NCBI RefSeq assembly: GCF_041956535.1
Contig: NW_027192194.1
Span: 1,147,531-1,211,530 of the forward strand
Direction: 5' to 3'
DNA from: Calcarisporiella thermophila CBS 279.70
Taxonomy: Eukaryota; Calcarisporiellomycota
DNA: 64,000 bases
Shown here: positions 1 through 12,228 of the stretch, piece after piece
Numbering within the stretch: position 1 is the first letter of the stretch
Layout: each line of letters opens with the position of its first letter
Translations under genes and position numbers: made by a program
Notes under the pieces: model-generated
Told to the model about the DNA's origin: nothing
The model's database searches: none
What the model saw: the letters and a program-made list of their open reading frames with translations, nothing else

Positions 1-597
1 ACCACTCTATCTTTAATCATGTATTTTCATTCTAATCCCCACATTTATTAAGGATAATAGAATTATTACTTAATTGAACTTGTTACGTATATTTTATACA
101 GCTGAACATAATTTTCGTAATTTGTAATCGCGAACGTTCTTTCTGTACGCTCCTATACATTTCTGTGCGTTTTCATCAAGCACACAATTTTTAGGGTGCA
201 AATCTAAGGGTTGACCAGATTTATGTTTTATATTCTAAATATGTAAGCTGGCATTTCAATCAGTATAGTTTTGCTTTATTACTCAACAATGAACCTATAT
301 AGAACAGAGTTCTGTTTTCTACTGTTTTCAGATAGTGGTTGATACGTGTCAATTTTGCTCCAGAAACGATTCAATTTCTTTGGTTAAGAAGATCTTCAAA
401 TTTTATAAGCTGGTTTTTGAAAAATTCTATAGAATTGGTATTAAAAGTATAACCTTACAAAAGTAAAACAAGTGAAAACAAGAGTATCCATCCTCCCATA
501 AACAAAAAACAATCCGCGGGGAAATAAAAAGATTTTAAAGGATATTGCAAAGGGAAATGATATATAGCGAAGTATATGTCTAATTGCTCTTTTTTTT
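1..597. other. AT-rich intergenic DNA
   Basis: No coding segment, tRNA or repeat that I can support. It is AT-rich and lies downstream (3') of the amino-acid permease, so it probably holds that gene's 3' UTR at its right edge. Confidence 0.5.
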
Positions 598-2385
598 TTA
601 GAAAATGTAGGCGAGGATCTTTTGCCACATGGGCTCCGGAATGGCGTTCTCTTCCTCATCCTCTTTGGTAGGAATATACCGGTCCGTATCCAGATCGACC
701 TCCATGATGGGAACAAATTTGGTGCGCTTCACGATCTTATAGACGGCATAAATAACAATCATAAGGAAGGGACCAATGTAAGCGGCAATAAATCCGACTA
801 CATTGAAAGGTGCCTTGAAGTTCTCCCAGCCGGATCCAAAGATAATCACGAGACAAACGAAGATGGCAAATAAGGGACCAAAGGGGAAAAATGCCGCAAC
901 ATATGGAAGATCCTCAAGACGTCTGCCTTGGGCGAGGTATGCAAGACGGAAGCGGTAGTGCGAAGCTGCGATGCCGAGCCATGAAATAAACCCAGTGACT
1001 GAAGTGAGACTAACCAGCCATGTGAAAACATCCTGGCTACGGAATACGGCTGCAAGCATGCACAGGCAGCTAAGGAGCGTTGAGAAGAGGAGAGCGTTCA
1101 TGGGCACACCCCACTTAGTAACGCGACCGAAAATCGATGGAGCCTTGCCTTCGTCAGCCATTGCGTACAATGTGCGTGAAGCAGCATACAACGAACAGTT
1201 TCCGGCAGTGAGAACCGTAATCAACACAATGAAATTCATGATGTGTGCGGCGACAGCCCATCCTGCTCGCTGGAATACAATTGTGAATGGAGCGATAGTG
1301 ATATCGTTGTTGGCACCTGCCTGGAGTAGGTTGGGATCGTTACTTGGGATGATGAGACCAATGAGCAGGATCGATGCAATCATAAACACGAAGATACGGA
1401 CGAACACAGTCTTGATGGCCCGGGGCACATTCTTGCGGGGATTGCGTGACTCTCCGGCAGTAATTCCGACGATCTCAGTTCCTTGGAAACTGTATCCTGC
1501 AACAAGTAGAACGTTGAATGTACCCAAGGCGCCGTTATTGAATGGTCCAGGGTCTTTCCAGTAGCGGTCACCAATCGTCTCGCCCCCAATTGCACCAGCA
1601 TCAAGAAGGATACCAACAACAATGAAGACCATACACGTGACAACTTTGACGAGCGAAAGCCAATACTCAGCTTCTCCGTAGAAACGGACATTAGTTGAGT
1701 TGAGGACAAGGAGACAGCCTAGGAAAATTGCACACCAAACCACGCTATGGAGCGAAGTCGTCCAGAAAGCGATGACTAGAGAAGCAGCGGATAACTCTGA
1801 CGCAAGGGTAACTGACCACTATCATAGTAAAGTGGTGCGTAAATTAGTTATTCATTTCCAAACCCATAAGCTATCGATTCAGGAAACTTACAGAGAAAAA
1901 GTAATTCCAACCCATAGCAAATCCAAGCGCCGGGTCAATAAACCGACCGGCATAATGGTTGAAAGAACCACTAATTGGCATATATGTCGCCATTTCACCT
2001 ACACACATTAAAAAAGAATTAATAACCAATTAAAAATCAATCGAATAAGATGAAATTAACATATACCTAAACTGCCCATCATAAAGTATACCATCATTCC
2101 CATGAAGCCATATGCTATCAATGCTCCAGCCGGTCCGGCGACAGCTACTGAGTTTCCAGAGGCAAGAAACAGCCCTGTTCCGATGGTTCCGCCGATAGAA
2201 ATCATAGCAAGGTGACGGCCATTAAGATGACGCTTTACTTGATTGTTCTCCTCTCCTTGCTTCTGGTGAGTGGGGAGAGTGCCTTTTTCATCGTAGCCAA
2301 CGATGGTGGAGTTATTGGTGCTATCTGCAACAGTCTCCTCTCCGAGTGCGATATTAGTTTCTGCTGGCTTTTCCGATAATGTCAT
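598..2385 (-). CDS. Amino-acid permease (APC/YAT family)
   Basis: Plasma-membrane amino-acid/proton symporter of the fungal YAT family (relatives of Gap1 and Lyp1). Three exons, complement(598..1818, 1892..1998, 2067..2385), join in phase to give 548 residues. Introns begin GTATAT and GTAAGT and end in TAG. The cytosolic N-terminus is followed by the family signature GGTIGTGLFLASG in the first membrane helix, then the conserved PISGSF and FAMGWNYFFSW segments created by splicing exon 2 to its neighbours. The C-terminal exon carries the remaining helices, with FQGTEIVGITAGE in the substrate-pocket region. Length is typical (about 550). Substrate specificity cannot be read from sequence; basic amino acids or a broad range are both possible. 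Confidence 0.93.
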
Positions 2386-3123
2386 TTCGGGGTAATTTTA
2401 TGAGTTGGAGCAAAGGGAAGGATTGTGGGATATCGTGGAAGGTAGGAAGAAAGAAAGTGGAAAATTATAGAGATTAAGATTCTATCCGGAATGGTAATGC
2501 GCAAGGTATAATGAGGTGCAATGACGGTGAACTAAATTACCCTCTCACAATTACGGTTCGAAAAAAAAAGAGGTGATTGTATAATGTCGAACCAAAAGTG
2601 ACTAAAACAAAGATAACGAGGAAGAGTAAAAACAAAAGCGTTTTTAACTATTTATTCAGCAAACAAACCGAAATAAGGGGGAGCCAAGTAAGTGAAAGAA
2701 GTGTCAACAAAGTAAGTAAACGCAAAATTTTTCTGTCCCACGCTAAATTAAAAAAAGGTTTTTCACTTCCGATCCGACTTCCGACAACCAATATTAGACT
2801 TTGTTTATAGTCCTGATCTGAAAAAATTTTCTCCAAATCTTGATGACTCTGGATGATAATCTTTTTATGCATGCTTTTGATCCATGCTCAGCAAATTAGA
2901 ACGTGGATGCAGCATCGGCTGTTGAACGCTTTTCAATTCTCCTACTGTTTCCGCCCGCTTTCAAACACCTCTCATGATGTCCTAGCCTCAAAGCATCCAA
3001 GCGAAAAATATTACCAGGATCGTTAACCAATCTTTATTAAGGCATGCTGAATCTCTCAGGAGAGAGTATGTACAATTGTCACGATTTCAAACAAACCACT
3101 ATTCTTCTCGTATCAGCTACTTC
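2386..3123. promoter_or_regulatory. Intergenic region upstream of the permease
   Basis: AT-rich spacer holding the 5' flank of the permease (ATG at 2385) and the 3' flank of the next minus-strand gene, which ends at 3124. I see no convincing ORF or defined regulatory motif. Confidence 0.4.
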
Positions 3124-4215
3124 TTATGCACTCCGCGAGTTTCCCCGTGTCAATCCTCTTCCCCGCCCGCGTCCTCGTGCCCTTCCACTCCCACCTCTTC
3201 CAGTGAATCCGCCTCTCCCTGTTCTTTTAGCGTCCGATGAGGCCACAGGGAACTTTACTAATTTCAAGTCATTCCGGATGGTTTTTCGCATTTGATTTTT
3301 CATTTTTCTCTCTTTCTCTGCTCGTTCTGCATACCTCTCAAGAGCGTTTGATGGGGCAGGAATTAGCCCAGCTCGGACCTTTTTCCTAAACTCACGCTGC
3401 TTCTTTGATGGTCTCCGTCGTTTTAAGGATCTAGGCAATGTATCAATATGGGGTGGAATAGTAGGGATGACGGTAACACGTTTTGGGAAAAAATGCCGTT
3501 CCTGTGTTAATTTTGTATTAGACCCTCGATTACCAGATGTGTAATTGCTTATGTCAGTTAGTTGTTACCCAAGGAATAGTAGATTCCTTTATTACTTGAT
3601 CCGCAGTAATTGCGGCAGCCGTCAGATTTTGTATCCGCTCAGAGTCATCTAACATTTCGTACTCTATCTTTCTTTCAGACACATATCCTTGAGGAAAAGG
3701 GGAGACCTCAAGGGATATATGAGATACTTGATTTCCGGAAAATAGTCGAAATACTATATTCATGTTCGTTAAGAAGAAATAGCCTAAATAACATTATATG
3801 CCAGAACATTACCTTGCTCTTCCTCATGCTCTCCTTGTGTCTGTGTTGAATCTTCAACACCAAGCTTGCCTGAGAATTCTTTTGTTTCTGGGGTATCGAT
3901 TGAATCAAATAAAAAAAATCTCTAGAATTTTCCTTCATAGATTAGAAAGATTATATACTACCTCCACTAATAAAATTCTGCATCTTTGCCTCAAGGGCAC
4001 TAAGTAGCTCAACATTCACGTCATCCTCCTTTGCTTCAAAACTTTCCTCGTCTTCACCGAATAAAGAAAGACGGCTCACTACCTTAGTATCCGTCTCCAG
4101 GTTAGGATTCTTACTAAGAGGATGAAGTTAGATGCGTAAGATATTCAAAGCGCATTTTTATTTTTGTAAATAGGTGCAGCTGATAATCTAATTACTTTGT
4201 CTTGAGATGGTTCAT
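3124..4215 (-). CDS. Basic, RGG-tailed protein of unknown function
   Basis: Five exons, complement(3124..3501, 3569..3753, 3813..3887, 3962..4113, 4196..4215), keep one frame across all junctions and encode 269 residues; the 20-nt first exon (MNHLKT) is the least certain. The N-terminal third is acidic. The middle contains FRLFSG and, across a splice junction, a PW followed by FFPKRVTVIP. A highly basic stretch (KRRRPSKKQREFRKK) follows, and the C-terminus is rich in RG/GRG repeats, suggesting RNA binding and a nuclear or nucleolar site. The FRLFS...PW...KK-R layout recalls the fungal DUF2011 family, but that is a memory-based guess. No enzymatic motif is visible. Confidence 0.75.
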
Positions 4216-4989
4216 GTGTGTTTGTATATGCAAAATGATCTCGAGTGAAAAATAGTTAAGATATGACTGCTTAATTTTGTTTGAAATAGATATCGAATTG
4301 AATAAAAGTCATGATTTCCAGCTGACCGCGAAAACATAGTTGCAAATCGATATATTTTTTAAAATCTCAATACTCAGTATCTCCTTTAAGGAAAACAGTA
4401 AAAATATATTGAGATGAAAACTACAGTTCTTACACTATTTCCAGAGGTATATGCCACCCTGGCTTAAAGAAAGAAAACTGGTTTACCGAGATAATGAATT
4501 TGAAAAATGTGCATATCTATATTTTGCTTTTTTTTGGATAATGTGGAAATTTTTGTAAATCGCTCTTTGTTCATTTATTTGATACTTTACTCTCCCTTTT
4601 CGTTTATTAAAACAACTTAACCACTACTTGTGTTTTCTAATCAAAAATTAAAATGAAGCTTCTTTAAACAAAATCCGCGCTAGCATTATTCGGCTCGCAA
4701 AGGTGGAAAATATCTTCTTATCAAGTCGCCCATACATTGGAAATTTATTTCACTATAGCATCTAATATTGTAAGAGAAGAAGTAAAGCGACGCTCTGATT
4801 CTAAAAGGCAATGGCTGCCCTCGTATTTTGAGTAAGAGAGAAGAGAGAAAGATAGTAACATCGATGACATCGAGTCAGCGCAAAAACTCAACCGATGTGA
4901 GAAAAATTTTTAAAGAGGAATACAACAGAGAATTTGACCGCTAATACCGTGAGGAGGGTAATCCAAAAAGAAGAATTACTAACTCGAGT
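4216..4989. other. AT-rich intergenic DNA
   Basis: Strongly AT-rich DNA with no supported gene. The right end may include degraded 5' sequence of the Tc1 fossil that follows, but I could not identify a terminal inverted repeat. Confidence 0.4.
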
Positions 4990-5670
4990 GCGCCCTAAAC
5001 CTTCTCTCAGCTGCGCACCGTAGACGGCGCCTGGAGTCCGCGAGAAAGCATTTAAATTGGATAGTGGAATATTGGAAACGAGTGGTGTTTTCCGATGAGA
5101 CTAAATTAACGTTTACGAATACAACAGGAAAGCAATACTACTATGAGCACAAGGGAGAACCGCTTCGCAGTAGACATATCTAATTCACAATGAAACTTGT
5201 AGGAAATGGAGTGATGGCGTAGGGCTGTGTTACTGATCATTGCGTGGGAAATCTGCACCGTATCGATGAAGCGCTCAACGCTGCACTATGTTATACCATC
5301 CTTTCTGAAGACTACCTAGGTTCTTATAAGTATTATAGGATCAATAAGTTGAGGGTTATATTTCAGCACGACTATGATCCCGAGCATACCGCCAACGTTA
5401 CGAAAGAACGAAGAACAATGGAATGAGCGCGTTAGAATGGCTCTTGCAGTCTCCCAATTAGAAAAACATAGAGAATGTCTGGAGCGAGTTGAGGCGAAAG
5501 CTCAGTACTTATTCAAGAATGCCAAGGAAATAGGTACGAGCTATGGGAAAGAGCAGGGGAGTGGAAGTAGAGAGGGAATTTATCAACAAGCTTTATGCAA
5601 GCATGCCCTAAAGGTCCCTTGCTGTGGTTTCAACCAAGGGAGGGCATACAAAGTATTAGTTAATAAATAA
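4990..5670 (+). pseudogene. Degenerate Tc1/mariner transposase
   Basis: Translated across frames, this stretch reads as a decayed Tc1-type DDE transposase. Recognisable blocks in order: RRRLESARKHLNWIVEYWK, VVFSDETK (first catalytic Asp region), GNGVMA-stop-GC (normally VMVWGC), LHRIDEALNA, FQHDYDPEHTA (second Asp region), then, in another frame, a KNIENVWSELRRKL block (normally NPIENLW, with the third acidic residue) and STKGGHTKY near the end. At least three in-frame stops and one or more frameshifts break it, so it cannot make an active enzyme. The N-terminal DNA-binding part is not recognisable. This is an old copy of a class II element. Confidence 0.88.
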
Positions 5671-5990
5671 ATAAAATACAATTTTTTAATAATGAAGCCA
5701 TAATTCAATAAACAGCAATATATTGATATGCACACTTTTCAAATTCAGCACCCCAGTGAACCAGTATTTCTCCTTTAGTCTAGGGTGGCATATAGCTCTG
5801 AATATAGTGTAGGGGTTGCATTTTCATTTCAACCTATTTTCACTGTTCCCCTGAAAGTGATTACTGAAATATTGAGTTTTTCAACAAAGTATATCATTTT
5901 GTGACTGTTTTTGCCGTCGACTGAATATACGATAGAGTAGCTTCCTACTTCATCCTAATTGAAAATTGAAACATCAAAACATAGTATTTA
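5671..5990. other. AT-rich spacer after the Tc1 fossil
   Basis: About 320 bases of AT-rich DNA between the dead transposase and the 3' end of the desaturase gene. It should contain the desaturase polyadenylation region; nothing else is recognised. Confidence 0.4.
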
Positions 5991-7466
5991 TTAAGTTTTA
6001 TGTATTTTGCAATACGTTTGAGCTGCGTTGGTCTCTGCACACTTTTCCAACAATCTTATTTGTTCGGCTATCTCTTTCAACACACCGATTACAACTCTAT
6101 TTCCTCGTGTAAACGTATAGGCTGTGTAAGGTAACCCTAAATCCCTGCAAAACTCTTGGATTAAAGGTCGGCATTTCCTTAGATGATGCTTGGGGATTCT
6201 AGGAAAGAGGTGGTGCGTCACCTGGTCCTGTAATCCACCGTGAACCCAATCTAACCACCACGGGCAGTCAACATCCATCGTGCTTTTTACCATGCGGTAT
6301 GGGAACGCTTCCAACTCGGTGATCTCATCAGTCGACATTGCCATGTGATTCAGCGTAATTTGAACATGCAGAATAAGTGTGACCGTGTGTGAAATATATA
6401 GCCATACAATGCGGTGTAGCCAAGAAGGAAGATTGGATAAGAGAAAGGACATCCAACAAAGAAAATAGGCAATCCCAATAGTTTCGAGCCTCCGGAACCG
6501 TGCACCTTGCTCCGACACTAAGTAATGGATTGTGCGCGCATAGAGATAAAATCTCCCAAATGACAATACAATATAGTATAACCAGTGTTGCCTGACCACA
6601 AAGAATCGTGCCAATCCATTGAATTTCAATACACGATTGTAGTAACTACTTTGCAGGTTTTGCAAAAATCTCGTAGATATTGCGATGAAAGGGAGATGCT
6701 GTACATCCGGATCGTGTTCAGGCGAATTTGTGACGACGTGGTGCACATTATGACTTTTTTTCCACCAGCCAAAGCTGAGCCCACCGCAAAAGGATGCGAC
6801 AACGATACCAATCACATGGTCCGTAGTAGAATTGCCTGTGACGGCCGAATGCCCTGTATCATGGCCGATGAATGCCAATTGCTGCCAGAAGATGCCAAGG
6901 CAAATAGCGCTGAAAATGGTTCCAATCCAACTAACTCCTTGTGGGTGACCATACAAAATCAGTAGACACGATGTAAGGAAGAAACCAATAATACGTAAAA
7001 TGTCGCAAGTGTAGTTCCAGATGGAGTATTTGTACATTCCATATAATATCAGCTTCTTCTCTAAAGCCTGATATGCTTCAGATAAGTTTTTACGCAGTTT
7101 CTCTTTCTCCAAATCGTCTCTGCTTTTATCATCCAAAACGGATTTAGATATGTTGAGCAAATCATCCTGAAACTCTCCAACGCAAAATTTTTTAAAATAC
7201 TGTTCGGCAACATAGGGTGGGTGGAGGGCCACGATGGTATCGGTTGCGTCACGGCCGTTAAGATGGAGTATTGGAAGCTTGCCACCAGGATGCCGATCTA
7301 TCCATTTGTCGAGGCGGTATATGTAGTTATGAAAAATAATTAGAATTTCTCCTGTTCGAACACGCTCACGCAATTGTGACCGCGTAATAATGGGGTAGGA
7401 TTGTAGAGCCGACTTCCTTTTACTACTCTGCATAGTAATTGTAGGGGCACTTTGGAGCATTGACAT
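5991..7466 (-). CDS. Cytochrome b5-fused delta-8 sphingolipid desaturase
   Basis: ER-membrane front-end desaturase, predicted to introduce a delta-8 double bond in the long-chain base of (glucosyl)ceramides. With the chosen ATG at 7466 it is an intronless 491-residue protein; ATGs at 7460 and 7433 are alternatives. The N-terminal cytochrome b5 domain has the haem signature HPGG at about residues 59-62. The three histidine boxes are HDTGH, HNVHH and QVTHH; the glutamine opening the third is diagnostic of front-end desaturases. The block NVHHVVTNSPEHDPDVQHLP is very like fungal delta-8 sphingolipid desaturases, which is why I prefer that role over a delta-6 acyl-lipid desaturase. Hydrophobic segments flank the boxes as expected. 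Confidence 0.9.
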   Translation of the reverse strand: MSMLQSAPTITMQSSKRKSALQSYPIITRSQLRERVRTGEILIIFHNYIYRLDKWIDRHPGGKLPILHLNGRDATDTIVALHPPYVAEQYFKKFCVGEFQDDLLNISKSVLDDKSRDDLEKEKLRKNLSEAYQALEKKLILYGMYKYSIWNYTCDILRIIGFFLTSCLLILYGHPQGVSWIGTIFSAICLGIFWQQLAFIGHDTGHSAVTGNSTTDHVIGIVVASFCGGLSFGWWKKSHNVHHVVTNSPEHDPDVQHLPFIAISTRFLQNLQSSYYNRVLKFNGLARFFVVRQHWLYYIVLSFGRFYLYARTIHYLVSEQGARFRRLETIGIAYFLCWMSFLLSNLPSWLHRIVWLYISHTVTLILHVQITLNHMAMSTDEITELEAFPYRMVKSTMDVDCPWWLDWVHGGLQDQVTHHLFPRIPKHHLRKCRPLIQEFCRDLGLPYTAYTFTRGNRVVIGVLKEIAEQIRLLEKCAETNAAQTYCKIHKT

Positions 7467-8088
7467 AAACTTCAGTTGTAAAGAGGCAAGATGTTTTGAA
7501 GTGTCCTGGAGATGAATCGGTCGCTTTGTTCTTAAGAGTGTCTTTTTAGGTATGTATATATATATGTTTTTCACTTTTTTGAAACCCAAAAGAGGCATCA
7601 TAAAGCATGTACCTGTGTTGCCGACATGGAAATCCAAATATGGAAGCTGCAAATTTAGATATAAAAACATGGATATCTTGACTACAAAAACTAAAAAAAA
7701 ATACAAAACTACCTTACATAACATGAAAAAACAGTCCCATTAATATGTCATCATCGTATGTCCCTCTTCTCTACCCAGTGCTATGTAAAATATCGTAGAC
7801 GCAAGAAACACAGAATAGCAGAGGTAAGGGTATACAGGAAAAAAGGTAAAACGTACAGAGGAGCAATAGAATGTACAGCAGCCTCGAATTAAATGAAAAA
7901 AAAAGAAGCAAATAAAAACTGTTTATAGATAAATAATAGAAAAATATAATGTTCCAAATTTCTCAGATGTGGTATTTCTAGAAGGGAAAAAAAAATAGAA
8001 GATAGACATAACCAGAACAATTGAGTGTGTATAGACATAAACTTAATTAGGGTTATTGGCCGTCGGATATCTAACTCATGTGCTAGCG
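7467..8088. promoter_or_regulatory. Desaturase upstream region
   Basis: AT-rich spacer between the desaturase start and the 3' end of the F-box gene. The desaturase frame stays open upstream to 7724, but that part is lysine- and tyrosine-rich, AT-biased, contains a (TA)n run near 7556 and resembles no N-terminal domain, so I treat it as 5' UTR. Confidence 0.45.
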
Positions 8089-9746
8089 TCATTCCCAAAC
8101 CACCCATGTTTTTCCGCATACCTGTTCGCTAGCTGGAGTCTGTTGAAGTTTACCGAACACGTCCGGCATCGAATAATCAGTCATGTATATTCGCATATTT
8201 TTGGCAATGTCTGCGAACCGCCATCTGTAGAGATACTCTCCACAAGGTCCAACCGACGCATACAGAGCGGAATGGTCTCGCAGAAGATACACTTCGTTAA
8301 TATGACCTGTACAAGCTGATATATTTTGTATCACACTTTGTCCATCTTTAATTGCTTCACTGATACCTGCTTGTTTGGATGATGATTGCAGTTGGATTTC
8401 CAGCGAGTGTAGCAACTTGCCATCCCTTAGACTGTAGATGAAGATGAGATTGGAATATTCTCCCCATGCGATCAGGAAATAGGGTGTCATGCGAAGTTTG
8501 ACGCGAGTACTAGTGAGATTGGCCGGGAGAAGAATATGGTGAACAGGCATTCCGCTTGCCAGCGCAAATACCACTATTTCAATTTGGGATTGGTTCTGCT
8601 CTTTCGCAGAGCAGGCAAAAGCTGCTAAAGTATCATTCATGGATAGGGCATACACCTCAGGTGCTGGCTGAGGCTTGTATGGCTGTGCAGAAGCCGCTTC
8701 CACTAACCATGCAGTCGCATCTCCTACGGACATGGTTCGAAGATCAAATACATATCGCAATCGATCATTATCCCAAGTGGTGTAGTCCCAAACTGCTAGT
8801 ACTGGAGGCCCACGTCTCGGGTCCATCACCGTTACCATCAAATGGTCGTTCATAGTAAGATCGGAGAGATGATGTATGTGATGGAACTGCGATTTGAGTA
8901 AACCAGTGAACACATCATAGAGTTGGAGTGTACGGGTGTGCGTTGCAACAGCGATAAGATTGCCGCGATTGGGAATAGCACGGGTAAGCACGGTCTCATC
9001 ACATATGATGGGGAATATATCCCCGCTGTGGGAACCAAGGAAATCGTCTGCCGTCTCGGTAAGGATCAAGCCAGGAAAGGTGCGGCCACCATGATGACGA
9101 ATGTAATCGTCAAAAGCGCCCCCCCAACCTTCACTTGTGCATACTACGGTATCACCCACAAGACAGACAGAGCAATCGGCAACGCTTTCTGATTAATACG
9201 GGCATATCCTTAGTCAATCAGATACAATCCTTGAATACGCTAATACTCACCTTTGTACTGGTATTTCGTATTCCCAAACAGAGCAGTGGGCAAACCTCTT
9301 TCCGCCCTTAGGTCATTTTGACCTTCCACAGGTATATAATTTGCCGTAACCCATCCCGCCTCGCACGGTTTATCCTCTAGCCATTTCGCCAAATTCGAGC
9401 TCAGCTTCTCCCAGTCACGGCGGTTGGTTCCAGCACTCATCCAACTCGCGGGGAACGCGAGCCACCAATCATCGCCTGTTGGTTCATCGGACGTCTCTGC
9501 CACATCTTGACAAGAATATGTACCTTTTCCACTCTGATGGTGAGAGGTCAACCATTGTGAAGGATAGTGCTTACGGGGGAAGAAAGCTAGTTGGCGCCGC
9601 AACACAGTAGCCCATATGTAGTTGTAACGCGTAGCCAGGACATCGTGCCACTGACGACAGACGAGGCTAGCTTCGTACAGGGTTGGAGGATCAAGCCAGC
9701 AGAAGAAAACAGTAAGAATTTCTGGCTCTTCAAAAATGCGGGCCAT
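8089..9746 (-). CDS. F-box protein with probable beta-propeller
   Basis: Two exons, complement(8089..9188, 9251..9746), splice in phase 1 (GTGAGT donor, AATCAG acceptor) to give 531 residues. The N-terminus, about residues 5-45, is an F-box: EILTVFFCWLDPPTLYEASLVCRQWHDV with the usual leucine, proline and tryptophan pattern, so it probably binds Skp1 in an SCF ubiquitin ligase. The rest shows repeated short hydrophobic strands and phrases such as LQLYDVFTG and PVLAVWDYTTWDNDRLRYVFDL, typical of a degenerate WD40-like propeller for substrate binding. No clear GH-WD repeats are present, so the fold is inferred. Substrate unknown. Confidence 0.8.
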
Positions 9747-10061
9747 CTTGTTAGGGTGGGTAAATTATAAACGAGCTAAGGCTAGAGGGAATCAAAATGG
9801 TCGCCCACTATTAATTAACGAGTATTAATTAACTTGGGAGAATTTGATAAAGGAAAAAAGGAACCGTTCCGTTTTTATTCTTCCCCCGCGTTTTGTTGCG
9901 CTTCCAGTCATATGACTTAGAGTTTTTTTTTTGCTTGGGGGGAGGCAAGATCCAGGATGAATACATTGCTGCGCTTCAAGCAGTCACAGCGACAATAAAT
10001 CAAATAGAAGGAGCAAAAAGTAATTCGAGGAAAATCGATAAAGGAAATACATATTCATGGC
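9747..10061. promoter_or_regulatory. Divergent promoter, F-box gene / TilS-like gene
   Basis: 315 bases separate two start codons that point away from each other (9746 minus, 10062 plus). It contains pyrimidine- and T-rich tracts but no unmistakable TATA box. Shared regulation is possible but only inferred from geometry. Confidence 0.45.
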
Positions 10062-12078
10062 ATGGTCCTACCACTAACTCCTGGCGAATTTTCTACCATT
10101 TTACACCGCTGCTTTGCATCAAGTCGTGTCCGAAGCGCGTTTGGCCCCGCGCCTGCGTGGGGTGTAGCCCTGTCTGGGGGTGTAGACAGCATGGCCCTCT
10201 GCTACCTCTTGAGTCGGTATCTTCGTGCCAATTCCACACAGAAAGAGAACGAAAGGCAAAGGGAAAGAACAAATGCTCCATTATCCGGCATGGATTGGCT
10301 CAAACTCAATGAAAAGCATGGCCCACAAGAAATTCCTATCCCGTTGCCGAACCGCCTAATTGCTTTCACGGTTGACCACGGCTTGAGACCAGAAAGTCGG
10401 TGGGAAGCAATGAAAGTCTCAAAAACTATGCATAGATTAGGTACTGATCATTATATATCAATGGCTATTATGTCGTTTTACAATGACGCTAATCGGCATC
10501 ATGCTATTATAAAAACTTCAGGAATCGAGCATCGTATACTTAGGATTAAGTGGTCGGAACGTGAAGGTGGCCCCACACCCTGCTTCCCACGCACCACGCA
10601 ACTCGAGCAGGTAGCGCGTGAAGAGAGATATCGCCTTCTAGCTTCGGCTTGTAGTAATCACGGAATTCGTACGCTGTTTGTTGGACATCATGCTGACGAT
10701 CAACTAGAGACTTTTCTTATGCGGCTGGCTCGCGGGAGTGGTATAGACGGACTGGGTGGCATGCAACGAGTATCACCATTTCCGGTAGCTGTGAATGTGG
10801 AAGCATTAGGCCTCCATGTCATTCGGCCGCTGCTGGCGGTCCCAAAGGTATTGGTAGTATAATATGAACACAGCATGAATAAAAAGGGTTAAACTTTGTG
10901 CGCGGTATCGATAGGAGAGATTGCAAGCGACATGCCAGGCTTACCAAATTCCATGGGTCGAGGATCCATCGAATGGCTCGATAGATCATCAGCGAAATGT
11001 GATACGCATGACATTGGCTGATATCAACGATCGATATCAGAGAGGCGAAGAGAAGCTTGGGCCCCTCTCAAGTGACGGGCTACAGAGGGTCCTCGAGCAC
11101 ATGCGAGTCCACCGCAATATTTTACGGTCACAAAGTAGGCAAAATAGTTAGCGAATCACTCTGTTTTTATTTTATGGATTCATTTGCTGTATTATAGTCG
11201 AGACGATTGTCCATAAACACGTTGAATTCGACGAAATGCTTGGGGTTGCTTTCTTAAACATGCCGGAGGTATTGCCAGAGGATCACTGGCTCCACCGCCC
11301 GTATCAAGCTCGTCGTATCATTTCTTTCCTTACGAGACTTGTATCGTGCAGTGAGCAGACGCCTCGATTAGATGCCGTCGAGCTCGTCTATTCTGCCCTA
11401 CGAGAGTATCACTCGACCAAGGTGGCTAGACAAATTACAATCGGTCGAGCATTATTTTCATCACCTCGAAGCACTCGTGGTCTCCCCGGTAGATGGGTCA
11501 TATGTCGACAATCGCCTTCACGATATGAATTAAAAGATCAAGATGGCAAAGGAGAGAATGAGAAAAAGCTGAGTGGGGATTTGTTTGTTACGTTGAATAG
11601 CCGCTCCCACGTACTATGGGATGATCGATTCTTCTTGAAAATGGAACGGCCTCCTGGAACTCACCTCGAGCTTCCGCCCCCTCCGTGGAGAGCTAGGCCA
11701 CTGATGCCAGAGGACGTACCCAAAATTGAACACATGGTCGAGAACGATAGTGTTGCCTCGGCTGCATGGCAGAGATATTTCAACCTCGTGCCGGCCTCGG
11801 GGCGTTATGGATTGCCCATTGTGGTGGGGGACGACGAGAACGGCGAAGGAGAGAGACTGATTGCTCTGCCCACTCTAGGAATCCTATTTAGTGAACTAAG
11901 CCCCTCTCGGATATTGGAGACAACATCGTCCCAAATTCAGGAGAAGCCGCTACCTCTCGCACCCTACTTTTGTAGCGTGCGGTACAGGCGGAGAGTGCAA
12001 CTTTACACGAGTGGTGTCCGACTACGCAAGCCGGACTACAGACGACTGAGAAAGCTTGCAAATAAAAAAGAGATTTGA
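10062..12078 (+). CDS. tRNA(Ile)-lysidine synthase-like PP-loop ATPase
   Basis: TilS/MesJ family enzyme that uses ATP and lysine to modify C34 of an AUA-reading tRNA-Ile; in a fungus the likely site is the mitochondrion. Four exons (10062..10440, 10522..10847, 10915..11134, 11198..12078) keep phase and yield 601 residues. The PP-loop SGGVDSM lies at about residues 38-44. Further family blocks are FTVDHGLRPES, FVGHHADDQLETFLMRLARGSGIDGLGGM, and RPLLAVPK joined by splicing to the QAYQIPWVEDPSN block with following RNVIR. The protein is longer than bacterial TilS (about 430), the extra length being a C-terminal part without recognised motifs. No strong mitochondrial presequence is evident at this ATG, so targeting is unproven. 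Confidence 0.88.
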
Positions 12079-12228
12079 TCTTGTTCGACCTTGTACATAA
12101 ATAGATTTAATATATAGCATTTGAAATACCCGCAGGATTTTTTTTTTTAAATGTCCAAATTTGATAATTGGATTTATTATGAGGATGATCTAAATAGAAT
12201 TTTATTGTATCATTTTGTGAGAAAAAGT

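Noticed and set aside
7467-7724. N-terminal extension of the desaturase frame
   Set aside because: In-frame and open, but AT-biased with a (TA)n run and no similarity to a targeting or b5 segment; the internal ATG at 7466 fits the family better.
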